64,000 bases of DNA. Source: JBFMFH01 sp964481395. Lineage in GTDB: Bacteria; Acidobacteriota; Vicinamibacteria; Vicinamibacterales; JAKQTR01. Positions 31,044 to 39,482 of this stretch are shown one piece after another; within the stretch, counting starts at the first letter, position 1, and the number at the start of each line of letters is the position of its first letter. The DNA is taken from contig CAYZYG010000014.1 of the NCBI GenBank assembly GCA_964481395.1, positions 1-64,000 of the forward strand. Reading direction: 5' to 3'. The position numbers and the translations under genes are program-made. The notes under the pieces are model-generated. The model worked only from the letters and a program-made list of their open reading frames with translations, had not been told where the DNA came from and made no database searches.

Positions 31044-31544
31044 AGGCCCTCCGTGACGGGATCCTATCAGCCTCCGCGCGTGCCGTGCGGTTCAGGTGGA
31101 TTCGCTCAGCGCACGGCGGGCGGCCTGGGCATTCCGGAGCAGCACCAAGTCCGTCAGGCGGCGGCGTAAGATTCCCGCAGCAAACCGCTCGACCCGCCTC
31201 CGCCGGCCCGGCTTCGGCGCAGCACGCACGGCGGGCGACCGGGGCATTCCGTGGCAGCACCCGGCGTGTCGGGCAGCGGCGCAAGACTCCCTTCGCAAAC
31301 CGCTCGACACGGCGGCAAAACCAGCCTCCGGCCCGTTGCGGGCCGCTGGCCGCCGGCTGCCGCGTCGCGGCCGCGCGCGGGCGCGGCTGCTCCGCGGACC
31401 ACTGCGCCGGCTGACCCCCTCGTTCTCCGGCTGGTTTTGCAGACTGCCGCCGTCGCCGTGCTCGCCATGGTTTGCTCCGGGAGTCTTGCGCCGCCGCTTG
31501 ACACGGGTCGTGTCGGCCGCCAGCCGGCTGTCTCTGCCCGAGCC
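31044..31544. other. 501-bp gene-free region with internal repeats
   Basis: Two 88-bp direct repeats (31111-31198 and 31226-31313, about three quarters identical) share GCAAACCGCTCGAC. A partial third copy is inverted at about 31454-31510 (GGTTTGCTCCGGGAGTCTTGC). GGCAAAACCAGCC at 31313-31325 pairs with GGCTGGTTTTGC at 31429-31440, so the region can fold on itself. No convincing gene is present. Confidence 0.65.
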
Positions 31545-31967
31545 TCACCGCCCGACCGGCGTCAGCTCCACGCTCGTCACGAACTCGATGTCCTGTCTCA
31601 TCGACTGCCAGACCGAACAGTATTTCTCGCGCGAGAGATCGATGGCCCGTTCCACGGCGTCGATCGGGGCCGACGATGTCAGCGTGAACCGCAGGTCGAT
31701 GCGGGTGAACCGCTTGGGATCCGTCTCGGCGCGCTGGCCCGTGAATTCCGCCTCGAGCGCGGCGACCTTGTGCCGCCCGCGCGTGAGGATGTGCACGAGA
31801 TCGATGCCCATGCAGCCCGCCAGCGCGGAGGCCATCACCACCACGGGGCCCGGACCCGCCTCGTTCCTCCCGTCGAGCGTCCACGTCACCGTCTTGCTCG
31901 AGGCGGTGAACCTGAGCCCCTCTTCCCACTTCAGCGCGATGACTGTCGCCGGCTTCACGTCACTCAT
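31545..31967 (-). CDS. OsmC-family protein
   Basis: The protein is 140 aa; ATG 31967 follows GAGGT. OsmC/Ohr proteins are thiol peroxidases or related redox proteins. The first redox Cys is in MASALAGCMGIDLVHIL and the second in EKYCSVWQSM, matching the two-Cys pattern of the family. The length is normal for the shorter OsmC group. An upstream in-frame extension exists but lacks a ribosome site. It stands alone between a repeat-rich gap and a TonB receptor gene. Confidence 0.88.
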   Translation of the reverse strand: MSDVKPATVIALKWEEGLRFTASSKTVTWTLDGRNEAGPGPVVVMASALAGCMGIDLVHILTRGRHKVAALEAEFTGQRAETDPKRFTRIDLRFTLTSSAPIDAVERAIDLSREKYCSVWQSMRQDIEFVTSVELTPVGR

Positions 31968-32103
31968 GAAGGCACCTCGCAGGGGCCGACCGTCGCCGCC
32001 CGCAGGGGCCGGCCGTCCCGAAGAATACGGGCCGATTGTAGCCACACCTCACCAGCTTCGCCAGTGGGCTGCCCCTGATCCCTGATCCCTGCCCCCCGCT
32101 TTT

Positions 32104-32166
32104 CCCTGTCGCCTGTCGCCTGTCGCCTGTCGCCTGTTCTTCCCTGTCGCCTGTCGCCTGTCGCCT
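32104..32166. repeat. CTGTCGC heptamer tract
   Basis: Runs of CTGTCGC are interrupted by TTCTTCC, as in the 1-187 array. The tract touches the TAG stop of the TonB receptor gene. Confidence 0.9.
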
Positions 32167-34393
32167 AGAACTTGATCCCGTAAACCACCTTGAACGTCCT
32201 GCCCATTTCCGGCACGACATCCTTCACGTACGAGAGGTGGTTCCGGTACAGCTCGTTCGTCAGGTTGTCGACGCGCGCCGTGATGGTGGAGACCGCGCCG
32301 CCGGTCATGAACGAGTACGACGCGAACAGCTTGGCGATCGTGTAGCCGTCCGTCGGCGTCTCGATGCCGAACACCCGGTCCTGCGTGGCCGTGCCCGTCA
32401 CCTCGACGCCGGCGTTCAGGGCGTTGTACTGATAGCGCAGGCTCCCGCGGACGCGGACGGGCGGGATTCGCGGCAGCGGGTCTCCCGTGTCCTTCAGCGT
32501 GCCGCGGACGTAGTCGAAGCCGAAGTCGGCGAACCACCGGCTCGCGATCTGGATGTCCGCGTGGATCTCGACGCCCTGGAGGATGCTGTCGCGCGCCACG
32601 TACTCGATGACCTGGAGGTCCTCGTGGTGGTGCCCTTCGTGCTCCTCTTCCTCCTCGTGCGGGAGTCCCTCGATCGGGTTCCGGAAGATGTAGTCGCCAA
32701 TGCTGTTGCGGAAGTACGTCACCTCGGCGGAGAGCCTGGGCGACCGCCAACGGAACGAGGCGTCGAAGCCGAGCGCGTGCTCGGAATCGAGGTTCGGGTT
32801 GCCGATCTCGAAGGCGAAGTTCCCCGGGTGCGGCCCGTTGAAGTACAGCTCTTCGAGGGCCGGATGCCGCGCGGCGCGTGCGAGACTGATGGCGTACGAC
32901 GTCCGGTGGTCCAGGAGAGGCGGATTGATGACCAGCCCCGCCGACCACGACGCGTCGGTGAAGTCGCGGGCGGGCAACTCGCCGCCCTGGGGCGAGAACG
33001 ACGTGTGGTCCAGGCGTCCGCCGAGCTGCAGGGTCACGTGATGCCAGGCGATCTCCTCGTAAAGGAACGCGGCGAACCCGGTTTGTCCAACCGGCGGCGA
33101 CAGGGCTTCGTCGCCGGTCGCCGAGAAGTCCCGGTTCGAGATCCAGGCCCCCATCGATCCCGACAGCCGCCCCGTCCGGCGGTGGTTGGCGCGGAACTCG
33201 AAATCGTCCGTGTTGTTGCGGAAGGCCGTGTGAATGTCGCCGGCCACCACCTCTTCGTGGCGATAGCGACGCCCGGCGTAGGTGCCGCGCACCGACGAGA
33301 TGAAGCCGGACAGGTCGTGGGCTTCACCGCGCAGCGACACCATGTGGCGCCGCGGCGTCAGTTCGACCAGCCCTTCTTCGACGAACGGGATGCCGTAGCG
33401 GGAGTCCTCGTAGCCGTAGCTGCCGCCGAAGTACCCTTTCGTTCCCGTCCAGGAGAGGCCGAGCGACGTGAAGCCGTTCCGCGACTGCGTGTTGTCGATC
33501 GTGCCTTCCGGCGTCTCGTAGTCGCCCGAACGCGACCCCCCACCGCCGGCGCGCAGCGCCCACGAGCCGTTGCCCCACTGGACGTCACCGGCGCCCGTGG
33601 CCAGGCCGCCATTCGATCCGAGATCGACCGTGAAGGCTCCCGCCACTCCCGTGAGCGACTGGCTGGGCACGCTGTCGGCGATGACGTTGACGAGGCCGCC
33701 GAGCGCGTTCGATCCGTACAGCAGCATCGCCGGTCCGCGCACGACCTCGATCTTCGTCGCGGCCGCAGGGTTGATCGTGATGCCATGATCGCCCGACTGA
33801 CTCGACAGGTCGCCGGTCCGCTGGCCGTCTTCGAGAATCAGGACCCGGTCACCGTCGAGGCCGCGGATGATCGGACGAGCCGGCGCGTTGCCGAACGATC
33901 GCACGGCCATGCCGGGCTGCGACTCGACCGTCGCCGCCAGCGTGGTCGCGATCTCCCGCGCCAGGTCCTGGCCCGCCAGCACCGAGACCGGCTGGTACGA
34001 ATTGAACATGTCCCGCGGCTCGGCGCTGACCGACACGACCTCGGTGTAGTGCAATTCGGGATCGACCGGGACATCGATCGTCGTCTCCGGCGCCTTCACG
34101 TCGTATTCGTGGTGCTTGCCGCTGAAACCCGGGGCTTCGACCACGAGGTGGTACCGGCCGGGCTTGACGCCTTCGATGAGAAACGTCCCGTCAGCGGCTG
34201 ATATCGCGTGCTGGTGCGTTTCCTCGAGCATGACCTTGGCCTGGCCGACGGGCTCGCCGGTCAGCGAGTGCAGCAGACGCCCCTTGAGCACCGCATCCGC
34301 AGCCTCGGCCGGCGCGGCGGCGAGCGCGAGCGCCGTGACGACCCCAGCCAGCGCCCGGAATCGCAAGAGCACCTTCACCGTGTGAACATCCAT
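32165..34393 (-). CDS. TonB-dependent receptor, ZnuD-like
   Basis: This 742-aa outer-membrane receptor starts at ATG 34393 after GGAGG. A signal peptide (1-31) precedes a CarboxypepD_reg-like beta-sandwich (KGRLLHSLTGEPVGQAKV...). The plug domain follows (GQDLAREIATTLAATVESQPGM..., PIIRGLDGDRVLILEDG, EVVRGPAMLLYGSNALGG), then the beta barrel ending in Phe. An external loop reads HEEEEEHEGHHHED, an acidic His cluster like the zinc-binding loops of ZnuD, so zinc or another divalent metal is the likely substrate. A small His/Cys-rich secreted protein is encoded just upstream. No clear Zur or Fur box was found. Confidence 0.88.
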   Translation of the reverse strand: MDVHTVKVLLRFRALAGVVTALALAAAPAEAADAVLKGRLLHSLTGEPVGQAKVMLEETHQHAISAADGTFLIEGVKPGRYHLVVEAPGFSGKHHEYDVKAPETTIDVPVDPELHYTEVVSVSAEPRDMFNSYQPVSVLAGQDLAREIATTLAATVESQPGMAVRSFGNAPARPIIRGLDGDRVLILEDGQRTGDLSSQSGDHGITINPAAATKIEVVRGPAMLLYGSNALGGLVNVIADSVPSQSLTGVAGAFTVDLGSNGGLATGAGDVQWGNGSWALRAGGGGSRSGDYETPEGTIDNTQSRNGFTSLGLSWTGTKGYFGGSYGYEDSRYGIPFVEEGLVELTPRRHMVSLRGEAHDLSGFISSVRGTYAGRRYRHEEVVAGDIHTAFRNNTDDFEFRANHRRTGRLSGSMGAWISNRDFSATGDEALSPPVGQTGFAAFLYEEIAWHHVTLQLGGRLDHTSFSPQGGELPARDFTDASWSAGLVINPPLLDHRTSYAISLARAARHPALEELYFNGPHPGNFAFEIGNPNLDSEHALGFDASFRWRSPRLSAEVTYFRNSIGDYIFRNPIEGLPHEEEEEHEGHHHEDLQVIEYVARDSILQGVEIHADIQIASRWFADFGFDYVRGTLKDTGDPLPRIPPVRVRGSLRYQYNALNAGVEVTGTATQDRVFGIETPTDGYTIAKLFASYSFMTGGAVSTITARVDNLTNELYRNHLSYVKDVVPEMGRTFKVVYGIKF

Positions 34394-34564
34394 GACTGCC
34401 TCCACCGGAGCCGTCTGCCCCGGCCGTCGCGATCCATGCGAGCCGTCGGGCACGCACGCGCGATAGACGTGGCCTGGCCGGCTGGAACCGGTCGGCCGTC
34501 GCCCGGCGGGATCGCCCCCCGCCTCGTTACCATTAATCAATCAGAACGCGGTCTGCGGCGAACG

Positions 34565-34924
34565 TCAGGACAGGGGCGGGGCCCGTGAAGCGAGGTGGAG
34601 CGTTGCGCAGGCGGCAGGACTCGCGTGGAGGGTGCGGGGGAGGTCGGCCGACGCGGCGTCGCCGAGCGGGACGCAGGCTGCCCAGGCGAAGGCCGTACGG
34701 AGCGACTGGAACCAGTGGCACGTGAAGCAGTGCCCGTGGGATTCCGCGTCGGGAGCGGCCGACAGATGGCGCCCATCGGCGTCGGGGGCAGCCGCGGACA
34801 CCCGTGCGCCTGCATCGTCGTGCTGCATGGCGCCAGGGTGCGCCAGGCCCACGGGCGTGGCGAGGAACCCCGCCACGAGCCCGAGCGCCACGCCCGCCCG
34901 CACGAACTGGATCCATCTGTGCAT
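34565..34924 (-). CDS. Small secreted His/Cys-containing protein upstream of TonB receptor
   Basis: This 119-aa protein is not recognised. ATG 34924 begins a clear signal peptide (MHRWIQFVRAGVALGLVAGF...AHP). The mature part has scattered His/Asp (HPGAMQHDD) and a conserved-looking SHGHCFTCHWFQSL motif with Cys-x2-Cys-His, followed by another Cys-containing Ala-rich end. It resembles small periplasmic metal-related proteins (DUF2946-like layout) found next to metal receptors. It is about 170 bases upstream of the receptor on the same strand. Further in-frame starts at ATG 34942 and GTG 34960 lack better ribosome sites. Confidence 0.55.
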   Translation of the reverse strand: MHRWIQFVRAGVALGLVAGFLATPVGLAHPGAMQHDDAGARVSAAAPDADGRHLSAAPDAESHGHCFTCHWFQSLRTAFAWAACVPLGDAASADLPRTLHASPAACATLHLASRAPPLS

Positions 34925-35043
34925 GAGAGCCAATCCCACCATAACGGGCTCAGCCGACACCCGTCAAGATTTGGACGCAGGCTGGATCGCCACGGATCCA
35001 GGGCGCGCGCGATGCGGGACAGACGGGCACGTCACTTGCTACG

Positions 35044-35976
35044 ATGGACCTCATGCAACGCAGATTGTCCACCTTTGCGGCCATCGCCCTGCTGGCGGCC
35101 CTGTTCTCGCCTGCCCTGATGGGCCGGAATCGCCCGTTCGACGACCAACAGCAGCCGGGAGCGATCTTCCGATCGGGCACCCGGATCGTTCCCATCTACG
35201 CCACGGTGACCGACGCGCAGGACCGCCTCGTCCCCGACCTGGCCCGCGAGGACTTCGAGGTGTTCGACAACGGCGTGCGCCAGGATCTCGTCGTCTTCGA
35301 GAATCAGATCCAGCCCATCACCGCCGTCGTCATGCTCGACACGAGTGCCAGCATGACGGAGTCGCTGAAGCTCGTACGCGACGGCGCCGAGCAGTTCCTG
35401 ATCCGGCTGCTGCCGCACGACCGCGCGATGGTCGGCGCGTTCAACGACAAGATCGAGTTCAGCGGCATCTTCACGGCGGATCGCGACGAACTCATCGCGG
35501 CCCTGAAGGAGCTCGATTTCGGGTACCCGACGCGCCTCAACGACGCGATCGATCAGTCCCTGAACCAGCTCGCGGGCATCGAGGGGCGGCGGGTGATTCT
35601 GCTCCTCACGGACGGCGAAGATACCGCCAGCAAGGTTGGCCAGGGCGACGTGCTCGAGCGGGCCCAGGCCGACGAGGTGATGATCTACGGGATCGGCCTC
35701 GAGTCGGTCTACTTCGACGGGATCCGCCAGGTACGGACCAGGCCCGACCGCGTTCTGCGCAGGCTCGCCGACGAAACGGGCGGGGGGTACTTCGCGCTCA
35801 CGGGCACCAAGGATCTCGGGGCGTCGTTCACGCGCATCGCCCAGGAGCTGCGGAGTCAGTACGTGCTGGGCTTCGCTCCGGCCTCGCTGGACGGCAAGGT
35901 CCACAAGCTGGCCGTGAACGTGAAGAAGCCGGGCATGAAGGTCAGGGCACGGAAGACGTACGTGGCGGCGCAGTAG
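35044..35976 (+). CDS. VWFA-related acidobacterial-type secreted protein
   Basis: The protein is 310 aa, with a signal peptide at 1-27. Then comes the entry typical of acidobacterial VWFA proteins (VPIYATVTDAQDRLVPDLAREDFEVFDNGVRQ) and a von Willebrand A fold with an intact MIDAS (MLDTSASM, and LLLTDGEDT). It closes with LGASFTRIAQELRSQYVLGFAP, also typical. The proteins are numerous in Acidobacteriota but uncharacterised; metal-dependent protein binding outside the inner membrane is likely. It appears to be a single-gene unit. A TACGAT sequence overlaps the start, and a clear Shine-Dalgarno is missing. Confidence 0.9.
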   Translation: MDLMQRRLSTFAAIALLAALFSPALMGRNRPFDDQQQPGAIFRSGTRIVPIYATVTDAQDRLVPDLAREDFEVFDNGVRQDLVVFENQIQPITAVVMLDTSASMTESLKLVRDGAEQFLIRLLPHDRAMVGAFNDKIEFSGIFTADRDELIAALKELDFGYPTRLNDAIDQSLNQLAGIEGRRVILLLTDGEDTASKVGQGDVLERAQADEVMIYGIGLESVYFDGIRQVRTRPDRVLRRLADETGGGYFALTGTKDLGASFTRIAQELRSQYVLGFAPASLDGKVHKLAVNVKKPGMKVRARKTYVAAQ

Positions 35977-36340
35977 CGCCCGGCTGCACCACCCGCCGCC
36001 ATGTTGCCGGGAACGGGTCGCCTCAACGCGGCGATTCTATGAGACAGCTGCGGCGGCCACCGACAGCACCAGCAGGACGGCGACGATCCATTCGGCATTC
36101 CGCGAGAAATTCCACTCCAACATTTCACACCCCCGAAGAACTGGGGCCGGGGACCGGGGACCGGGGACCAGTTCGGCCCACGATCGATCCGATCAGCGCC
36201 GGCTGACGGGCAGAGCTCACGCAGGAAGGCGGACCACCCACCCTCCGGGAGAAGCACCGCGCCCGGTGGCGCGGCGTCTCTGTTGTCTGCTACTGCTATA
36301 GACGGATCTGGGAGCGTTCTGGTTTAGCGCCTCGCCCCGC
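35977..36340. other. Intergenic region with repeat and possible mini-gene
   Basis: This 364-bp region holds a CCGGGGA heptamer tract (36141-36171), a possible 28-codon membrane peptide gene (36037-36123, minus) and a GC hairpin CCGCGCC-CGGT-GGCGCGG at 36257-36274 with only a weak T-rich tail. Confidence 0.5.
36037..36123 (-). CDS. Possible 28-aa single-helix membrane peptide
   Basis: ATG at 36123 opens 28 codons: a polar start (MLEWNFSRNAEW), then an uninterrupted hydrophobic helix (IVAVLLVLSVAAAAVS) and TAG. The upstream GGGGGTG is a weak ribosome site and overlaps a heptamer tract. The amphipathic-then-hydrophobic layout is plausible for a small membrane protein, but chance occurrence in GC-rich DNA is also possible. 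Confidence 0.3.
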   Translation of the reverse strand: MLEWNFSRNAEWIVAVLLVLSVAAAAVS

Positions 36341-36892
36341 TTACTGACTCGCGTGGGGATTGTCGATTACCAGGTCGGGGCGCTGCCGGCGGAACGTCTC
36401 CGCGATGTGGCAGTCCCAGCACACGGGCGTGTGCGAGGCGAAGACCTCGTAGAGCGCCTCGGGCTTCACATCGGCCCAGACGAGCGTCACCCCGTCTGGT
36501 CCCATCAGCGCGGGCTTGTGCTGGCCCCACTCCACATGGTTGAGAGGCTTGCCGCAAAGCGCGCACGACTTGTCGGCGTACCAGCGCGCCACCTGCGTTC
36601 TGACGAGGCAATCCAGGGGCTGGGCCTCGATCTGCGTGAGGCACTCCTGCCCGCACCCCGCTTTCTCCGGCCAGCGCGTGCAGGACTCGAGGCGCAGGTG
36701 TTCGTGTCCGGCGGCGGTGGTCCGCGCCGCGTGACCGGCGTCTACGCGCACCGCGACGGTCTCGCCGTTGTCTGGACAGGCGACCACCCGGTCTCCCCGC
36801 ATCCTGACGTATTCGCGTATCGGTTTGCGCAGCACGAAGTACAGGGCCGCCACGACCGCGAGGGCTCCGATGACGTACATGGCAGCGTTCAC
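36341..36892 (-). CDS. Membrane-anchored Cys-rich protein of unknown function
   Basis: The protein is 183 aa. The start is GTG 36892, supported by GGAGGATG upstream. One N-terminal membrane helix (about 4-21) is followed by a soluble part with many Cys: RVVACPDNGE, ESCTRW, GCGQECL, DCLV, CALCGK and VCWDCH. The spacing suggests one or two structural zinc sites or disulfides; the single CWDCH matches a haem-c motif only superficially. Residues PDNGE and VDAGHAAR after the helix look conserved in style. The function is unknown. Confidence 0.7.
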   Translation of the reverse strand: MNAAMYVIGALAVVAALYFVLRKPIREYVRMRGDRVVACPDNGETVAVRVDAGHAARTTAAGHEHLRLESCTRWPEKAGCGQECLTQIEAQPLDCLVRTQVARWYADKSCALCGKPLNHVEWGQHKPALMGPDGVTLVWADVKPEALYEVFASHTPVCWDCHIAETFRRQRPDLVIDNPHASQ

Positions 36893-36958
36893 GGGCTCAT
36901 CCTCCAGCGCTCTCGCTTATCTTAATCCCCTCCGTCGGCTTCTGCTATCATCCAGCCG

Positions 36959-37282
36959 ATGATCGAGGCGCTCTCGGATCAGGATTTCCGGGTCAGGGCC
37001 GACGCGGCGCTGGAGGCCGTGCAGCGGTCCCTCATGCCGATCGCCGACGCTGAAGGTTTTGACGTCGAGTTCGAGAACGGCGTGCTGGACATCCGTTTCG
37101 AAGACCCCTCCCCGGTCCGATTCGTGGTGAGTCCGAACGCCCCCGTGCGGCAGGTGTGGGTCTCGGCGCTGGGCCGGGGATACAAGCTGTCCTGGTTGGC
37201 GGAATCCGGAGTCTTCGCGCTGGACGGCGAGCCGCTCGCGTCACTCGTCGAACGCCTCGTGCATCAGCACCTGGGACACTGA
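36959..37282 (+). CDS. cyaY: CyaY/frataxin-family iron-binding protein
   Basis: This 107-aa protein has the frataxin layout: an acidic N-terminal helix (IEALSDQDFRVRADAALEAVQRSL) and a beta sheet with VEFENGVLDIRF, FVVSPNAPVRQVWVSA, GRGYKLSW and the final short helix LASLVERLVHQHLG. It probably modulates iron delivery and the desulfurase in Fe-S cluster assembly. No isc/suf genes are in the window. TGC-TATCAT at 36943-36951 forms an extended -10 placing the transcript start at about the ATG, so it may be leaderless. Confidence 0.85.
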   Translation: MIEALSDQDFRVRADAALEAVQRSLMPIADAEGFDVEFENGVLDIRFEDPSPVRFVVSPNAPVRQVWVSALGRGYKLSWLAESGVFALDGEPLASLVERLVHQHLGH

Positions 37283-37347
37283 TCCGGCCGGCCGGGAGCA
37301 TCGGCGGACGGGAACCAAGGCGTCGTGACAGCCCTCGTGGAGGCAGC

Positions 37348-37995
37348 ATGCGAAAACTGAGTGTGTTCGTGGTCGTCGTGGCCGTCGCGTTCGCGGCAGG
37401 CGCGTGCGGCGGCCAGCAGGAAGAAGCCCAGAAGGCGGCCGACCAGGCCGCCGAGCAGGCCAAACCGGCGGGCTCGCCCGCCAGCGACGCCGCAGCCGGC
37501 CTGCAGCAGATGGCCGACGCCTTCAAGCAGATGGCCGGTGAAGGCGATCTGAAGGAAGTCGAGCCGGTCAGCTTTCGCGACCTGCAGACGGTCCTGCCCG
37601 AGCTGAGCGGCTGGGAAAAGGGTTCGCCCACTGGCGAGAAGATGTCCGCGCCCATCGCCATGTCGAAGACGGAGGTCACCTACTCGAAGGACGAAATGAG
37701 CATCGAGGCGTCCGTCATCGACACGGGCTATCGCCAGATGTTCTTCATGCCCTACATGATGATGATGGCGGTCGGCTACGAGAAGGAATCGGGCACCGGC
37801 TACGAGAAGGGCACGACCGTCAGCGGCAACCCGGGCTTCGAGAAATGGGACAGCGAGTCGAAGGACGGCGAACTGGCCGTCGTCGTGAACAAGCGGTTCT
37901 TCGTACAGCTCCAGGGGCGCAACATCCCTGACAACTCGGTGCTGCGCGATCTGATGGGTCAGGTCGACCTCGGGAAACTGGCCGGCATGAAGTAG
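37348..37995 (+). CDS. Lipoprotein of unknown function
   Basis: The protein is 215 aa; ATG 37348 follows GGAGG. A lipoprotein signal ends at AAGAC with Cys20 as the lipidation residue. A low-complexity helical Ala/Gln/Glu stretch (QQEEAQKAADQAAEQA) follows, then a compact domain with FRDLQTVLPELSGWEK, YSKDEMSIEASVIDTGY, an unusual Met-rich MFFMPYMMMMAVGYEK and ending LRDLMGQVDLGKLAGMK. Similar small lipoproteins with a 'W..G...G' pattern are common in Acidobacteriota; no function is known. Confidence 0.78.
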   Translation: MRKLSVFVVVVAVAFAAGACGGQQEEAQKAADQAAEQAKPAGSPASDAAAGLQQMADAFKQMAGEGDLKEVEPVSFRDLQTVLPELSGWEKGSPTGEKMSAPIAMSKTEVTYSKDEMSIEASVIDTGYRQMFFMPYMMMMAVGYEKESGTGYEKGTTVSGNPGFEKWDSESKDGELAVVVNKRFFVQLQGRNIPDNSVLRDLMGQVDLGKLAGMK

Positions 37996-38123
37996 GGTCG
38001 GGTCCACACCGATTCCGGGCTCCATCGCAGCGCCGGGAACCGGCGCGCCTCCTGAACGTCGAAAGAGTCAGGGGGCGCGCCCACGCAGCGGCTTGGCGTC
38101 CGCCGCCCTCCGAGACGCGGGTC

Positions 38124-38639
38124 ATGGCGAAAAAGACACCCTGGGGCCTCATCATCCTCGGCATCGCGACGTTCGTCGTGATCGTCGGGGTGGCCCTTGT
38201 GGCCGTGGCCGGCTGGGTCATCTACCAGCAGTTCGCCTTCCAGGCCGCGCCCGCCACCCGCGTGGACGCCGAAGCCGAGTTCGAGTCCATCGTCCGAAAG
38301 TTCGAGGGACAGAAGCCCTTTCTGGAGATCGTCAACGGTGAGCCGGTGCTCAACAAGCAGCGCCCCGCCGAGGCCCCTCGGCACACCGGGCAACTCGAAG
38401 CCATCCACGTGGTCGTCTGGGATCCCGACGAGCAGAAGATGGTCCGCCTGAACATCCCGTTCTGGCTGCTGCGCATGACGAAAGGCCAGCCGATCAAGCT
38501 CTCCTCCGGCGACGAGGAGTTTGGTCACGCGCCGGTGCGGCTCGATGTGACGGCCGAGGATCTCGAGCGGTACGGCCCCGGTCTCATCCTGGACCACCGC
38601 GAATCGTCGGGCGAGCGTGTCCTCGTCTGGGCACGCTGA
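38124..38639 (+). CDS. Single-helix membrane protein of unknown function
   Basis: The protein is 171 aa, with an N-terminal membrane helix (about 8-36) and then a soluble domain with the memorable segment ETEFESIVRKFEGQKPFLEI-like EAEFESIVRKFEGQ, HTGQLEAIHVVVWDPDEQKMVRLNIPFWLLRM and RLDVTAEDLERYGPGLILDH. Hypothetical proteins with this IPFWLLRM core occur in Acidobacteriota as I recall; the function is unknown. No clear ribosome site is seen just before ATG 38124. Confidence 0.75.
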   Translation: MAKKTPWGLIILGIATFVVIVGVALVAVAGWVIYQQFAFQAAPATRVDAEAEFESIVRKFEGQKPFLEIVNGEPVLNKQRPAEAPRHTGQLEAIHVVVWDPDEQKMVRLNIPFWLLRMTKGQPIKLSSGDEEFGHAPVRLDVTAEDLERYGPGLILDHRESSGERVLVWAR

Positions 38640-38815
38640 CGCGAGCGTCCCGTCCAGTTCCTGGTTCAGCTCGTCCTGTCGCAGCCCTTTTCCGGCCGAA
38701 AGCACGCGAGGTCGATTGGCGCAGGCCTTGCAATGCTGGAGGGTGCCAGCCAGCGCCCGCCATGCCGGCGGTTCCCGTTCACGGAGGAACGAGGCCGTCG
38801 CACAGGGAGGGCACC

Positions 38816-39349
38816 ATGAAAGCCACACTGCTCAGCGCTCTGGCTGTGTTGGCAGGAACCGGACTGCTGTTCGTCCCGGCGCTCCAGGCACAGTCCATCG
38901 GTCTTGGCGTCGCGGTTTCGGCCGCGCCCGCACAGTATCCAGGGACGTACACCGGGCAATACCCTGGGACGTCTCCTCGGCAATACCCGAGCGGCCCGTA
39001 CGGACGGGGACGGGGCTACTCCGGGGTCGATGACTACGCGCGGAGCAACGGGTTCCGCGACGGGTACGACAAGGGCTTCGAGGACGCCCGCGACCGCGAC
39101 CGGTTCGATCCGCGGCGGCATCGCTGGTATCGGAACGGCGATCGCGGGTACGACCGGAGCTACCGGATGTCCCGCCGCCAGTACGAAGACTTCTACCGGC
39201 AGGGATTCCTGACGGGATACCAGGCCGGATACCGGGACGGGCAGCGAGGCTACTACGGACCGGGCTACGGCACGCCCTATCCCCCGTACACCTCGCGTCC
39301 GCCCCGGCGCGGTCCGACGTGGGGAGGATGGATGTACTTCAGGTTCTGA
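38816..39349 (+). CDS. Secreted Tyr/Gly/Arg-rich protein
   Basis: The protein is 177 aa; ATG 38816 follows GGGAGGG, and a signal peptide ends at LQA-QS. A short QYPGT repeat series is followed by an Arg/Tyr/Asp-rich segment with the repeated pattern GxxxGYxxGxxDA/GYQAGYRDG that is common in small secreted envelope proteins. It ends in aromatic residues (WMYFRF), and a heptamer tract begins 3 bases after the stop. The function is unknown. Confidence 0.72.
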   Translation: MKATLLSALAVLAGTGLLFVPALQAQSIGLGVAVSAAPAQYPGTYTGQYPGTSPRQYPSGPYGRGRGYSGVDDYARSNGFRDGYDKGFEDARDRDRFDPRRHRWYRNGDRGYDRSYRMSRRQYEDFYRQGFLTGYQAGYRDGQRGYYGPGYGTPYPPYTSRPPRRGPTWGGWMYFRF

Positions 39350-39351
39350 AG

Positions 39352-39478
<127 letters not shown>

Positions 39479-39482
39479 TTTC

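Noticed and set aside
31111..31510. Integron attC array
   Set aside because: The repeats lack paired RYYYAAC/GTTRRRY core sites at their ends, and no integrase or cassette genes are present.
31096..32085. Rightward open frame of about 330 codons over the repeat region and the OsmC gene
   Set aside because: Its translation is Arg/Pro-rich low complexity, it has no ribosome site, and it is antisense to a clear OsmC gene.
34394..34564. Cobalamin riboswitch before the TonB receptor
   Set aside because: The conserved B12-box sequences are absent; only a GC hairpin is present, and the receptor looks like a metal type.
36341..36892. Cytochrome c from the CWDCH motif
   Set aside because: There is a single site, no surrounding haem-protein features, and many other Cys better explained by zinc or disulfides.
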